Positions 41,850 to 51,573 of a DNA stretch of 64,000 nt are shown here, one piece after another. Under the pieces are notes generated by a model, which saw nothing but the letters and a program-made list of their open reading frames with translations, was not told the DNA's origin and searched no databases. The translations under genes were made by a program, and so were the position numbers. Origin of the DNA: Rhodovulum sp. (GTDB lineage: Bacteria; Pseudomonadota; Alphaproteobacteria; Rhodobacterales; Rhodobacteraceae); assembly GCA_002706605.1 (NCBI GenBank), contig PALT01000015.1, forward strand, positions 62,001 to 126,000. The letters run 5' to 3'. Within the stretch, counting starts at the first letter, position 1. Every line of letters begins with the position of its first letter.

Positions 41850-42398
41850 ATGCTGATCCTGTTCAACAAACCGTTCAATGTCCTGTCGCAGTTCACAGAT
41901 CGCGGCACCGAAGGGTCTGAACGTCAGACCCTTTCCGACTATATCGATGTTCCCAAGGTTTATCCGGCTGGGCGGTTGGATCGGGACAGCGAGGGGCTTT
42001 TATTATTAACCGACAATGGTCCGTTGCAAGCAAAGATTTCGAACCCGCGCTACAAGACGCCAAAGACCTATTGGGCGCAGGTTGAGGGTATCCCCGATGA
42101 TGCGGCGCTTGAGGCGTTGCGCAAAGGGGTTGAGTTAAAGGACGGGTTGACCCGCCCGGCCAAGGTGCGCCGCATGGATGAGCCGGCCGGTCTTTGGGAT
42201 CGTAATCCACCGGTGCGCTATCGCAAATCTGTGCCCGATTGTTGGATCGAATTGACCATCACAGAGGGGCGCAACCGTCAGGTCCGCCGAATGACCGCCG
42301 CCGTTGGGCATCCTACCCTGCGACTGATCCGCTATCGCATCGGGAATTGGTCGATAGACGGGTTGGCCAATGGGGAATGGCGGGCGGCGGACAGTTAG
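41850..42398 (+). CDS. rluE: 23S rRNA pseudouridine synthase, RluE-like
   Basis: The 182-residue protein is a short RsuA/RluE-type synthase without an S4 domain. It starts [19 protein letters not shown]. It contains the catalytic motif [15 protein letters not shown] (catalytic Asp about residue 45), then YWAQVEGIP and the ending [20 protein letters not shown]. RluE modifies U2457 of 23S rRNA in E. coli; that target here is family inference. Its stop lies 18 bases from the convergent hemE stop. Confidence 0.92.
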   Translation: MLILFNKPFNVLSQFTDRGTEGSERQTLSDYIDVPKVYPAGRLDRDSEGLLLLTDNGPLQAKISNPRYKTPKTYWAQVEGIPDDAALEALRKGVELKDGLTRPAKVRRMDEPAGLWDRNPPVRYRKSVPDCWIELTITEGRNRQVRRMTAAVGHPTLRLIRYRIGNWSIDGLANGEWRAADS

Positions 42399-42415
42399 GT
42401 CCGCCGCGCCGGGCT

Positions 42416-43447
42416 TTAGCCTCGGATCGCCTCGAGCATCACATGCACATTTTCCGGATCGGCATCGGGGGTAATCCCGTGGCCGAGGTTGAAAATATGG
42501 GGTCCGTTCTTGAACGCCTTTACGATACGGCGGGTCTCGTCGATCAGGTCCTGACCGCCGGTGACCATATGGTGGGGCGCAAGGTTGCCTTGGACACAGC
42601 CGTCAACCTGTACATTTGCAGCCGCCCAGTCGGAATTGACCGAGTTGTCGATGGCGACACAATCCGCACCGGTCGCCTTGGCAAAGCCGATATAGCCATC
42701 GCCCGCTTCACGCGGGAAGGCAATGACGGGGATATGTGGATAGCGCGCCTTGAGGGCCGCAATGATCTGTTTCGCGGGTTCCAGCGCGTATTTGGTGAAA
42801 TCGTCACCTTTGAGAGAGCCTGCCCAGCTATCGAAGATTTTCACGACCTCGGCGCCCGCGTCGATCTGCGCGGCGAGGTATTCGATGGTGGCCGCCGTGA
42901 TCCGGTCCAAGAGGGCCTCGAACACGGGGCGGTTTTCGTCCTTGAGCGCGTGTGCAGGGCCCTGATCCTTGGTGCCGCGGCCGGCGATCATATAGGTGGC
43001 GACGGTCCACGGTGCACCTGCGAACCCGATCAGGGTGGTCTCCTGCGGCAATTCGCGCGACAGGGTTTTCACGGTTTCATAGATCGGGGATAGGGTTTCG
43101 TGGATGTCATCGACGCCTTTCAGCGCGTCAAATCCGGCCTGATCGGTGATGGTGGAAAGGCGCGGACCCTCGCCCGTGACGAACCACAGATCGGCCCCCA
43201 GCGCCTGAGGCACCAACAGGATATCGGCAAATAGGATCGCCGCATCAAAGCCATAACGGCGGATCGGTTGCAGGGTGACTTCGGCTGCTAAATCAGGGTT
43301 ATAGCACAGAGACAGGAAATCCCCCGCCTGTGCGCGTGTGGCCCGATATTCCGGCAGATACCGCCCCGCCTGACGCATCATCCATACCGGCGGGGGATCC
43401 AGTTTTTCACCCGCCAAAGCGCGCAGCAAGGTTTTCTGTTCGGCCAT
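42416..43447 (-). CDS. hemE: Uroporphyrinogen decarboxylase
   Basis: The 343-residue enzyme carries the HemE signature [20 protein letters not shown] near its start, the catalytic Asp in [12 protein letters not shown], and [20 protein letters not shown]. The length is normal. It decarboxylates uroporphyrinogen III to coproporphyrinogen III, the substrate of HemF and HemN. It is divergent from hemC with 103 bases between them. Confidence 0.98.
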   Translation of the reverse strand: MAEQKTLLRALAGEKLDPPPVWMMRQAGRYLPEYRATRAQAGDFLSLCYNPDLAAEVTLQPIRRYGFDAAILFADILLVPQALGADLWFVTGEGPRLSTITDQAGFDALKGVDDIHETLSPIYETVKTLSRELPQETTLIGFAGAPWTVATYMIAGRGTKDQGPAHALKDENRPVFEALLDRITAATIEYLAAQIDAGAEVVKIFDSWAGSLKGDDFTKYALEPAKQIIAALKARYPHIPVIAFPREAGDGYIGFAKATGADCVAIDNSVNSDWAAANVQVDGCVQGNLAPHHMVTGGQDLIDETRRIVKAFKNGPHIFNLGHGITPDADPENVHVMLEAIRG

Positions 43448-43550
43448 ATCGTCCCCCTTCGGAATTTATCTGCTGTGTGGTCGCCCGCCACCGCGCCCAT
43501 GTCAAGCGTGATGGATTGCCAGAGGTCGCGCACGGCGCTAGAGAACGGGT

Positions 43551-44498
43551 ATGACGATTTCGCTTCCGACCCCCGCTTCGCCCCTGAAAATTGGGACCCG
43601 TGGTTCGCCCTTGGCGCTTGCGCAGGCGAATGAAACCCGTGACCGTCTGGCGGCGGCGTGGAACCTGCCCCATGAGGCGTTTCAAATCGTGGTGATCAAG
43701 ACCACGGGGGACAAGATTATCGACCGCCCGCTGAAAGAGATCGGCGGCAAGGGGTTGTTCACCAAAGAGATCGAAGACGCGATGCTGCGTGGCGACATCG
43801 ACATTGCCGTACATTCGATGAAGGACATGCCGGTGGAACAACCCGGTGGTCTGACGTTGAACTGTTACCTGCCGCGTGAAGACACGCGCGATGCGTTCGT
43901 GTCGATGCGGTTCGATGGCCTGACGACATTGCCTGCGGGCACGATTGTGGGGACCTCGTCCCTGCGGCGGCGGGCGCAGTTGTTGCATTTCCGGTCCGAT
44001 CTGCAGGTCGTGGAATTCCGCGGCAATGTGCAGACCCGTTTGGGTAAACTGGAAAACGGTGTGGCGGCGGCGACGTTTTTGGCCATGGCGGGCCTGAACC
44101 GTTTGGGCATGGACGAAATCGCGACGAAGCCGATTGCGCATGAAGAGATGCTGCCCGCCGTGGCGCAGGGGGCGATCGGGATCGAGTGGCGCGAGGATGA
44201 CGCGCGTGCGAGCGAGATGCTGTCGCGTATTCATCATGTTGAGACCGGTCAGCGTCTGGCGGCCGAGCGCGCGTTTCTGGCCGAGCTGGACGGGTCCTGC
44301 GAGACGCCGATCGCCGGTCTGGCGATGCTGGAGGGCGATCAGCTGTGGCTGAGGGGGCAGATTTTACGCCCCGATGGTGGTCAGTGCTTTGAGGGTGAGC
44401 GCCGTGGCAGCATTGCCGACGGGGCCGAGATGGGGCGCGATCTAGCACGGGCGTTGTTGAGCGAAGCCGGTGAGGGCTTTTTCGACTGGCGTGGCTAA
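43551..44498 (+). CDS. hemC: Porphobilinogen deaminase (hydroxymethylbilane synthase)
   Basis: The 315-residue enzyme has the motifs IGTRGSPLALAQANETRDRL, VHSMKDMPVE, GTSSLRRRAQLL and the dipyrromethane cofactor cysteine in ELDGSCETPIAG (about residue 250). It polymerises four porphobilinogens to hydroxymethylbilane. It is divergent from hemE; the shared 103-base region presumably holds both promoters. The tail of the gene is followed by a TesA-type esterase on the other strand. Confidence 0.98.
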   Translation: MTISLPTPASPLKIGTRGSPLALAQANETRDRLAAAWNLPHEAFQIVVIKTTGDKIIDRPLKEIGGKGLFTKEIEDAMLRGDIDIAVHSMKDMPVEQPGGLTLNCYLPREDTRDAFVSMRFDGLTTLPAGTIVGTSSLRRRAQLLHFRSDLQVVEFRGNVQTRLGKLENGVAAATFLAMAGLNRLGMDEIATKPIAHEEMLPAVAQGAIGIEWREDDARASEMLSRIHHVETGQRLAAERAFLAELDGSCETPIAGLAMLEGDQLWLRGQILRPDGGQCFEGERRGSIADGAEMGRDLARALLSEAGEGFFDWRG

Positions 44499-44536
44499 GG
44501 CGTCAGGGTCGGGATTTCGAGTATTTTTGCCAAGAT

Positions 44537-44561
44537 GAAAACAGGGGTTAGCGCCCCTGTT
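44537..44561 (-). terminator. Hairpin spanning the tesA stop codon
   Basis: AACAGGGG (44540-44547) pairs with CCCCTGTT (44554-44561). The stop codon of the minus-strand gene (44548-44550) lies in the loop. A short T-run (TTTTC) follows on the minus strand. Confidence 0.6.
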
Positions 44562-45243
44562 CGATCAGTGTGAGCACATGCGGGCTGAGGTCGTTGACGA
44601 TTTTAGCGACGCCGTCGGCGTTGGGGTGGATGCCGTCCGGTTGCATCAGGGTTTTGAGCGCGGTGTCGAGGTCGGTGTCCGCCGTCAGGGCCGATAGGAA
44701 ATTCGGGTAGAGCAAGGCGTCGTAATCGGCGGCGAGGTCTGGGTAGATCGCGGTGAAGGCCGATTGGTAGTCGGGGCCATAGTTCGCGGGCACTGTGATC
44801 CCGATCAGCAGGACCGGCAGGTCGCGTGCGGCGGCGCGGTCCAGAATGCCCGCAAGGTTTGCGCGGGCGGTTTCGGGGGGAATGCCGCGCAGCACGTCGT
44901 TGCCGCCAAGCGCGACGATCAGGGCGTCCACGTCGTCGGTCAGCGTCCAGTCGATACGCGAGAGGCCACCGGCGGTGGTGTCGCCCGAGACGCCCGCGTT
45001 GATCATCGTGACATCGGCCCCCTGAGCGGTTAGCCAGCGGTCCAGTTGTGGCACGAACCCCTGATCGGCGGGCAGGCCGTAGCCTTGGGTCAGGCTATCG
45101 CCGAGGGCCGCGATGGTGGTGGGTTCGGCATAGGACGTGCCGGTCAGCATCATGAATGTGGTGGCAATCGCGATAATCCGGTTGCGGGCGCGCGCGAAGG
45201 CCCCATATCGACCATGTGCCCCAATTTTCAGAAGGTTTTGCAT
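44548..45243 (-). CDS. tesA: Arylesterase / multifunctional lysophospholipase-type SGNH hydrolase (TesA-like)
   Basis: The 231-residue protein starts at ATG 45243, with AGGA nine bases before. Its start codon overlaps that of the divergent ABC ATPase gene. A signal peptide core (IIAIATTFMMLTGTSYA) follows a long basic n-region. The SGNH blocks are present: GDSLTQGYG (Ser 50), a Gly in NAGVSGDTT, GGNDVLRG and DGIHPNADG. The enzyme should be a periplasmic esterase/thioesterase. In E. coli tesA is likewise divergent from ybbA-ybbP, so the synteny supports the call. Confidence 0.92.
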   Translation of the reverse strand: MQNLLKIGAHGRYGAFARARNRIIAIATTFMMLTGTSYAEPTTIAALGDSLTQGYGLPADQGFVPQLDRWLTAQGADVTMINAGVSGDTTAGGLSRIDWTLTDDVDALIVALGGNDVLRGIPPETARANLAGILDRAAARDLPVLLIGITVPANYGPDYQSAFTAIYPDLAADYDALLYPNFLSALTADTDLDTALKTLMQPDGIHPNADGVAKIVNDLSPHVLTLIEQGR

Positions 45244-45934
45244 GACTGATCCTGTCGTCCGCTTGGAACATGTAAATTTACGTTTGGCAGGGAATGCGGG
45301 GCAGGTCGATATCCTGCGCGACATTTCCTTGACGGTGGGGGCGGAAGAGACCCTTGGCTTGATCGGGCCCTCGGGGTCGGGAAAGTCGTCATTGTTGATG
45401 GTCATGGGCGGGTTAGAGCAGGCAAGTTCCGGTGTCGTGTCGGTCATGGGGCGTGATCTGGGCGCGATGGATGAGGATGCACTGGCGCGGTTTCGTAGGG
45501 AACATATGGGGGTGGTGTTTCAGTCTTTCCACCTGATCCCGACGATGACGGCGCTGGAAAACGTGGCGGTGCCGTTGGAATTGGCCGGTGTGCGGGATGC
45601 GTTTGATCGGGCGCGCGACGAATTGGGCGCCGTTGGATTGGGCGCGCGGGTCGATCATTTTCCGGGCCAGATGTCGGGCGGCGAGCAACAGCGCGTGGCC
45701 TTGGCCCGCGCCGCCGTGACGCGGCCACGGATTTTATTGGCGGATGAGCCGACGGGGAATTTGGACGGGGCGAACGGGGCGGCGATCATGGATTTGCTGT
45801 TCGGGTTGCGCGACCGCCATGGGGCGACGTTGATTTTGGTGACCCATTCGGATGCCTTGGCCGCGCGCTGTGACCGAGTGGTGCGGTTGGTCGATGGATC
45901 GATTGCGCCCGAGATGGCCGAGGGCGCGGCATGA
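45242..45934 (+). CDS. ybbA: ABC transporter ATP-binding protein, YbbA/LolD-like
   Basis: The 230-residue ATPase starts at ATG 45242, after AGAAGG, with the Walker A GPSGSGKSSL near residue 42. It has the MacB/LolD-type sequence MGVVFQSFHLIPTMTALENV, signature MSGGEQQRVALARA and Walker B ILLADEPTGNLD. Its end overlaps the start of the large permease by four bases. The pair resembles YbbA-YbbP of E. coli, an exporter of unknown substrate. Confidence 0.92.
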   Translation: MTDPVVRLEHVNLRLAGNAGQVDILRDISLTVGAEETLGLIGPSGSGKSSLLMVMGGLEQASSGVVSVMGRDLGAMDEDALARFRREHMGVVFQSFHLIPTMTALENVAVPLELAGVRDAFDRARDELGAVGLGARVDHFPGQMSGGEQQRVALARAAVTRPRILLADEPTGNLDGANGAAIMDLLFGLRDRHGATLILVTHSDALAARCDRVVRLVDGSIAPEMAEGAA

Positions 45935-48438
45935 GGTTTGGCATCGCTCTGCGCCTTGCGCGGCGGGAATTGCGGTCGGGGACGCGCGGCTTTCGGGTGT
46001 TTCTGTTGTGCCTGATTTTGGGGGTCGCGGCGATTGCGACCGTTGGGTCGGTGCGCGATGCGGTGCAGGGCGCGGTGGCCGATCAGGGGGCGGTGTTGCT
46101 GGGCGGGGATGCCCAGATGGAGTTCACCTATCGCTATGCCACTGAGGAAGAGCGCGGCTGGATGGCCCGCAATGCCATCCGTGTGGCCGAGGTGGTGGAA
46201 TTCCGGTCCATGGTGGTTGCCGGTGAAGATCGCGCGCTGACACAGGTCAAGGCGGTCGATGGGGCCTATCCCCTGTACGGTGCGGTCGATCTGGGCGGCG
46301 CGGATTTGGCCGAGGCGTTGCGCGGTGATCGCGTCGTGATGGCGCGCACGTTGGTTGAACGACTGGCGCTGAACGTCGGCGATACGGTGCAACTGGGGAC
46401 CAAGGCGTTTGCCCTTGGCGGTGTGTTTGACCAACTGCCCGATGATGCGGGGGGCGGGTTTACCCTTGGGCCGCCGTTGGTGGTGCGGCGGGAGGCCTTG
46501 GAGGGCTCTGGCCTGTTGGGGGCGGGGACCCTGTTTGAGACGGAATATAAGCTGACCTTGCCGCCGGACACGAACCTCAGCGCCCTGAAACGGCGGGCCG
46601 AGGCGCGGTTTGCCGATGCGGGGATGCGGTGGCGCGACAGTCGCAATGCCGCGCCCGGATTGACGCGGTTCGTGGACCGGATCGGCGCGTTTCTAGTGCT
46701 GGTCGGGCTGGCGGGGCTGGCCGTTGGCGGTGTCGGCGTGGCGGCGGCGGTGCGCGCCTATCTGGATGGTAAGGTGCCGGTGATTGCGACCCTGAAAACG
46801 CTGGGTGCGGAAAACCGTCTGATCTTTCAGGTCTATCTGGTGCAGATCGGCGTGCTGGCCGCGATCGGGATCGCGGTGGGCGTGGCGATTGGTGCGGTGG
46901 TGCCAATTGCTGCCTATCCGGTTCTGGCGGCGAACCTGCCCCTGTCGGTTGAGGTCGGGGTCTATCCCGCCGCGCTGGGCGAGGCGGCGCTTTATGGGAC
47001 GCTGTGCGCGTTGTTGTTTTCGCTCTGGCCCTTGGCGCGGGCGGGGCAGATCCGCGCGGCGTCCTTGTTTCGCGATGCCGTATCGCCGACCCGTGTTTTG
47101 CCGGGGTGGCGTATTGCCGCCGTTCTGGGCCTGTTGGCAGTTGTGTTGGTGGCCAGTTCCGCGATTTTGTCCGGCGTGCCCCATATCGCCATCGGGTCCG
47201 CCGTCGCGGTGGCGGGGTCCCTGATCCTGTTGACTGGCGCGGCATGGGCGGTGCGACGCGGCGCGCGGGCGATGATGCGCGCGCGGTTTGTGCAGGGGCG
47301 ACCGGTCCTGCGATTGGCCCTCAGCGGGATTTCCGCTCCAGGTGGTGAGGCGCGGTCGGTCGTTCTGTCGCTTGGCCTTGGCCTGTCGGTTTTGGCGGCG
47401 GTGGGGCAGGTGGATCGCAACCTGCAACTGGCCATCGCGGGCGAGCTGCCCGACGTGGCCCCGTCCTATTTCGTGGTCGATATCCAACCCGTCCAGATCG
47501 AGGGCTATCTCGACCGCGTCACGGGGGATGAGGGGGTCAAAACCGTCGAAACCGCGCCCATGCTGCGCGGTGTGATCACGCGGATCAACGACCGTCCGGC
47601 CCAAGAGGTCGCGGGCGATCATTGGGTCATTCGCGGCGACCGTGGTCTGACCTATGCGCCGACACCGCCCAGTGGCACGGTGATCACGGCGGGCGAATGG
47701 TGGGACGCCGATTACACCGGTCCGCCCTTGGTCAGTTTTGCCGATGAAGAGGCGCGTGAAATCGGTTTGAACATTGGCGATACGATCACCGTCAACGTCC
47801 TAGGGCGCGATATCACCGCCACGGTCAGCAGCTTTCGCATAGTTGATTTTTCGACCGCTGGGATCGGGTTTGTCATGTCGATGAACCCCTCTGCCCTACA
47901 AGGTGCGCCGCACAGTTTCATCAGCACGATTTATGCCGATCGTGACGCCGAGGCCGGTCTGGTCCGTGACCTGTCGCGCACCTATCCCAATATCACCCTG
48001 ATCTCGGTGCGCGATGCGATTGAACGTGTGGCGGGCCTTGTCGGGAACATGGCCGCCGCGATCACATTCGGGGCGGGGGCGACCTTGATCACCGGTGTCT
48101 TCGTGTTGATCGGCACCGCCGCCGCCGCGCAAAACGCCCGCATGTATGAGGCCGCGATCCTGAAAACTCTCGGGGCCGAGCGTCGGATGATCCTGACCTA
48201 TCTGACCCTGCGCGCGGGCATCTTGGGCGCGGCATCGGGCCTTGTGGCCGTGGTCGCGGGCGGGGCGTCGGCATGGGCGGTGATCACATTCGTGATGGAT
48301 GGCGATTTCCGGTTCGACCCTGTTTCGGCGGCTGTGGTAATCGGGGCGGGTGGCCTTGTGACCTTGCTGTCGGGGATCGGATTTGCGTGGGCGCCGTTGC
48401 GCGCCCGACCTGCGCGGATATTACGCGCCGCCGATTGA
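45931..48438 (+). CDS. ybbP: FtsX-like ABC permease, YbbP-like
   Basis: The 835-residue protein has an N-terminal membrane helix (FRVFLLCLILGVAAIATVG), a periplasmic domain and a first FtsX-like helical core (LVLVGLAGLAVGGVGVAAAV). A second periplasmic domain follows, then another FtsX core near the C-terminus (AAAAQNARMYEAAILKTLGA and ILTYLTLRAGILGAASGLVA). Ten membrane helices, as in YbbP, are plausible. It is coupled to the ATPase upstream. The substrate is unknown; lipid or lipoprotein handling fits the family. Confidence 0.92.
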   Translation: MRFGIALRLARRELRSGTRGFRVFLLCLILGVAAIATVGSVRDAVQGAVADQGAVLLGGDAQMEFTYRYATEEERGWMARNAIRVAEVVEFRSMVVAGEDRALTQVKAVDGAYPLYGAVDLGGADLAEALRGDRVVMARTLVERLALNVGDTVQLGTKAFALGGVFDQLPDDAGGGFTLGPPLVVRREALEGSGLLGAGTLFETEYKLTLPPDTNLSALKRRAEARFADAGMRWRDSRNAAPGLTRFVDRIGAFLVLVGLAGLAVGGVGVAAAVRAYLDGKVPVIATLKTLGAENRLIFQVYLVQIGVLAAIGIAVGVAIGAVVPIAAYPVLAANLPLSVEVGVYPAALGEAALYGTLCALLFSLWPLARAGQIRAASLFRDAVSPTRVLPGWRIAAVLGLLAVVLVASSAILSGVPHIAIGSAVAVAGSLILLTGAAWAVRRGARAMMRARFVQGRPVLRLALSGISAPGGEARSVVLSLGLGLSVLAAVGQVDRNLQLAIAGELPDVAPSYFVVDIQPVQIEGYLDRVTGDEGVKTVETAPMLRGVITRINDRPAQEVAGDHWVIRGDRGLTYAPTPPSGTVITAGEWWDADYTGPPLVSFADEEAREIGLNIGDTITVNVLGRDITATVSSFRIVDFSTAGIGFVMSMNPSALQGAPHSFISTIYADRDAEAGLVRDLSRTYPNITLISVRDAIERVAGLVGNMAAAITFGAGATLITGVFVLIGTAAAAQNARMYEAAILKTLGAERRMILTYLTLRAGILGAASGLVAVVAGGASAWAVITFVMDGDFRFDPVSAAVVIGAGGLVTLLSGIGFAWAPLRARPARILRAAD

Positions 48439-48496
48439 TTGCCGGACGGTTTGCTCCATGTTGTGCTGCGCCCGTAGTTTAACCGGTTGAGGTCCC

Positions 48497-49156
48497 ATGC
48501 AGGTCACCGCGTCCCACCTGTCCAAACGTTTCCACAGCGGGGGCGAGACCCTGACGGTCTTTGACGGGGTGTCCTTCGATTTAGCGAGCGGAACCGCGAC
48601 CGCCCTGACCGGTGAATCGGGCAGTGGCAAGAGCACCCTTTTGCACATCTGCGCAGGGCTGGAGCGCCCCGATGGCGGGACCGTCAACGTGGGTGAGGCC
48701 GATTTGACCAACCTGCCCGACCGGCGCGCGGCGGCGTTCCGGCGGGCGCATGTGGGTCTGGTGTTTCAGCAATTCAACCTGATCCCGTCCCTGAATGTCG
48801 CCGATAACCTGACGTTTCAGGCGCGCCTGAATGGTGCGATGGACGGCGATTGGCGCGATTATCTGATCGACCGTCTGGGCCTGTCGGGGATGGTCGCGCG
48901 CTATCCGGAACAGCTCTCGGGCGGGCAGCAACAGCGCGTCGCGATTGGCCGCGCCTTGGCCACGCGCCCCGCCGTCGTGTTCGCGGATGAACCTACCGGC
49001 AATCTGGACGAGGCGACGGCGGACACGGTCATGCAAGTGTTTCTGGACCTTGTCGCGCAATCGGGCACGACCTTGTTGATGGTCACCCATTCCGAACGTC
49101 TGGCGGGGATGTTGCCCCATCGTTTGCACCTGTCCGGCGGGCGTTTGGCGCAATGA
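48497..49156 (+). CDS. ABC transporter ATP-binding protein, LolD/AttE-like
   Basis: The 219-residue ATPase has Walker A TGESGSGKSTLL near residue 38, the MacB/LolD loop VGLVFQQFNLIPSLNVADNL, signature LSGGQQQRVAIGRA and Walker B VVFADEPTGNLDEAT. The start at 48497 follows GAGG. It overlaps the next permease by four bases. Because the neighbours are an FtsX permease and an AttH-like protein, the unit resembles the AttEFGH type rather than LolCDE. Conserved context gives the group, not the substrate. Confidence 0.9.
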   Translation: MQVTASHLSKRFHSGGETLTVFDGVSFDLASGTATALTGESGSGKSTLLHICAGLERPDGGTVNVGEADLTNLPDRRAAAFRRAHVGLVFQQFNLIPSLNVADNLTFQARLNGAMDGDWRDYLIDRLGLSGMVARYPEQLSGGQQQRVAIGRALATRPAVVFADEPTGNLDEATADTVMQVFLDLVAQSGTTLLMVTHSERLAGMLPHRLHLSGGRLAQ

Positions 49157-51573
49157 TGCGCGCGGTGTTTCAGGCGCTGATCGGCCATTGGCGGCGGCAT
49201 CTGGTCCAGTTGATCAGCCTGCTTGCCGGTCTCGCGCTGGCCACGGCCCTGTGGACGGGGGTGCAGGCGATCAACGCCCAAGCCCGCCAGAGCTATGATC
49301 AGGCGGCGGGCCTTGTGCAGCAGAACCAGTTTGACCGTCTGTTAGCCACGGATGGCGGCACGGTGGATCAGGCGCGCTATATCGCGCTGCGCCGTGCGGG
49401 GTGGTTGGTGTCGCCGGTAGTGTCGGAACAGGTTGAGACGCCAGATGGCCCGATCCGCGTTCTGGGCATTGATCCCGTGACCGCACCCATGGCCGCCCAG
49501 CCTGCGCAAATCCAGCGTGATGATTTCGACCTGAGCGCGTTTTTCGCCCGCGGTGGGGTGGTCTTTGCCGCCCCCGATGTGGCCGAACGTGCCGCCGCGC
49601 GGTTTCCGGATTTGCGCGTGATCGAGGATGCCCAAGTGCCCCCGAACACCGTTCTGATGGATGTCGGCGTGGCGCAGGGCGCGTTGAACTTTGGCGCGCG
49701 CCTCAGCTATCTGATTGTGCTGCCGGACCAACCTGCGGGCCTTTTGCCATTGTCCGACCTTGCCCCCGACCTGCGTCTGCGCGCGGGGGAACAGGGCACG
49801 GATATCGCCCGCCTGACCGACAGTTTTCATTTGAACCTGACCGCCTTTGGCCTGCTGTCTTTTGCGGTGGGTCTGTTCATTGTGCACTCATCCATCGGTT
49901 TGGCGTTTGAGCAACGCCGCACGACCTTTCGCACCCTGCGCGCGATCGGGGTGCCGCTGCGGACCCTGTTCGCGGTTCTGGTGGCCGAGGTCCTTGTCCT
50001 TGCCCTGATCGCGGGGGCGGTGGGCGTGGTGTTGGGATACGGCATTGCGGCGACCCTGTTGCCCGACGTGGCGGCGACCCTGCGCGGCCTCTACGGCGCG
50101 TCGGTGGGGGGTGTTTTGGCCCTGCCGCCCATTTGGTGGCTGGGCGGGATCGCGATTGCGGTTCTGGGCACCCTCGTCGCGGCGGCGCAGAGCCTGTGGC
50201 GGCTGGCACGCCTGCCGATCCTTGCGGCGGCCAAGCCCCGCGCATGGGGTCACGCCGGTCCGCGCGCCTGGGTGATGCCGGTGGGTGCGGCGGTCGGTCT
50301 GGCGGTGGTTGGCGCGGTTGCGCTGCGGGTTTTGCCGGGGATTGCGGGCGGGTTTGTTTTGCTGGGCACGGGGATGATTGCGGCGGCGATCCTGTTGCCC
50401 GTGGTGTTGGCCATCGCTCTGCACCTCATTTCGGGGCGTGCCCGCGCGCCGATGGCGCATTGGTTCTGGGCCGATACGCGCCAACAATTGCCGGGGCTGT
50501 CGCTGGCCTTGATGGCGTTGATGCTGGCGCTGGCCGTGAATGTCGGCGTCGGCACCATGGTCAGCAGCTTTCGCCAGACGTTCACCGGTTGGCTGGATCA
50601 ACGGTTGGCGTCGGAGCTGTACATCACCGCCCCAAGCGCCGAGGCCGCCGAGGATCTGCGCGCGTGGATGGCGGCGCGGGATGACATCGACGCCGCCCTG
50701 CCGATCTGGTCGGTTGAGGGCATGTTGAACGGCGCACCGGGGCAGGTCTTTGGCGTGGCCGATCATGCCACCTATCGCGACAACTGGCCCATGCTGGCGT
50801 TGGCACCTGATGGGTGGGACCGTCTGGCGGCGGGGCAGGGGGTGCTGATCAACGAACAGATTTATCGCCGCGATGATCTGGACCTTGGCGAATTGGTCAG
50901 CCTGCCCGATGGGACGCAGATGTCCGTCCTCGGGGTATACAGCGATTATGGCAACCCTCTGGGGCAGGTGATGATCGGGATTGATGCCCTGACCGCGCGG
51001 TTCCCGAATGTGGAACGCCTGCGCTATGCCCTGCGCGTTGAGGGGGAACAGGCGGCGACGATCCGCGCGGCGATGTTGCGTGATCTGGAGTGGCCCGAGG
51101 ATGCGGTGAACAATCAGGCGGTGGTCAAGCGCGTGTCCCTGCAGATTTTCGAACGCACGTTTCAGGTGACGGCGGCGCTCAACATTCTGACGCTTGGGGT
51201 TGCGGCGGTGGCCATGTTCATGAGCCTGCTGACGCTCTCGTCCATGCGCCTGCCACAGGTCGCGCCGGTCTGGGCGGTGGGCACAACGCGGCGCGATCTG
51301 GCGCGGCTAGAGGTGTTGCGCAGTGCGATTTTGGCCCTGTTCACGATGGTCTATGCCCTGCCCGTGGGGCTTGGGCTGGCGTGGGGGTTGTTGGCCGTGG
51401 TGAATGTCGCGGCCTTTGGGTGGAAATTGCCGATGTTCCTGTTCCCCGCCGATTGGGCGTGGCTGGCAATTTGGGCGGTTCTGGCCGGTGTGGCGGCGGC
51501 GGCGTGGCCCGCGTGGCGGATGTCGCGGATTTCGCCGTCCGATTTGCTAAAGGTGTTCGCGAATGAGCGTTAG
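49153..51573 (+). CDS. FtsX-like ABC permease, AttFG-like
   Basis: The 806-residue permease has an N-terminal helix (LVQLISLLAGLALATALWTG), a periplasmic domain, a first FtsX core (IGLAFEQRRTTFRTLRAIGV and FAVLVAEVLVLALIAGAVGV) and a second C-terminal core (AALNILTLGVAAVAMFMSLL with YALPVGLGLAWGLLAVVNVA). It fuses both FtsX-type permease units in one chain, as in AttF-AttG. Translation is coupled to the ATPase upstream, and the AttH-like gene starts inside its last codons. Confidence 0.9.
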   Translation: MMRAVFQALIGHWRRHLVQLISLLAGLALATALWTGVQAINAQARQSYDQAAGLVQQNQFDRLLATDGGTVDQARYIALRRAGWLVSPVVSEQVETPDGPIRVLGIDPVTAPMAAQPAQIQRDDFDLSAFFARGGVVFAAPDVAERAAARFPDLRVIEDAQVPPNTVLMDVGVAQGALNFGARLSYLIVLPDQPAGLLPLSDLAPDLRLRAGEQGTDIARLTDSFHLNLTAFGLLSFAVGLFIVHSSIGLAFEQRRTTFRTLRAIGVPLRTLFAVLVAEVLVLALIAGAVGVVLGYGIAATLLPDVAATLRGLYGASVGGVLALPPIWWLGGIAIAVLGTLVAAAQSLWRLARLPILAAAKPRAWGHAGPRAWVMPVGAAVGLAVVGAVALRVLPGIAGGFVLLGTGMIAAAILLPVVLAIALHLISGRARAPMAHWFWADTRQQLPGLSLALMALMLALAVNVGVGTMVSSFRQTFTGWLDQRLASELYITAPSAEAAEDLRAWMAARDDIDAALPIWSVEGMLNGAPGQVFGVADHATYRDNWPMLALAPDGWDRLAAGQGVLINEQIYRRDDLDLGELVSLPDGTQMSVLGVYSDYGNPLGQVMIGIDALTARFPNVERLRYALRVEGEQAATIRAAMLRDLEWPEDAVNNQAVVKRVSLQIFERTFQVTAALNILTLGVAAVAMFMSLLTLSSMRLPQVAPVWAVGTTRRDLARLEVLRSAILALFTMVYALPVGLGLAWGLLAVVNVAAFGWKLPMFLFPADWAWLAIWAVLAGVAAAAWPAWRMSRISPSDLLKVFANER

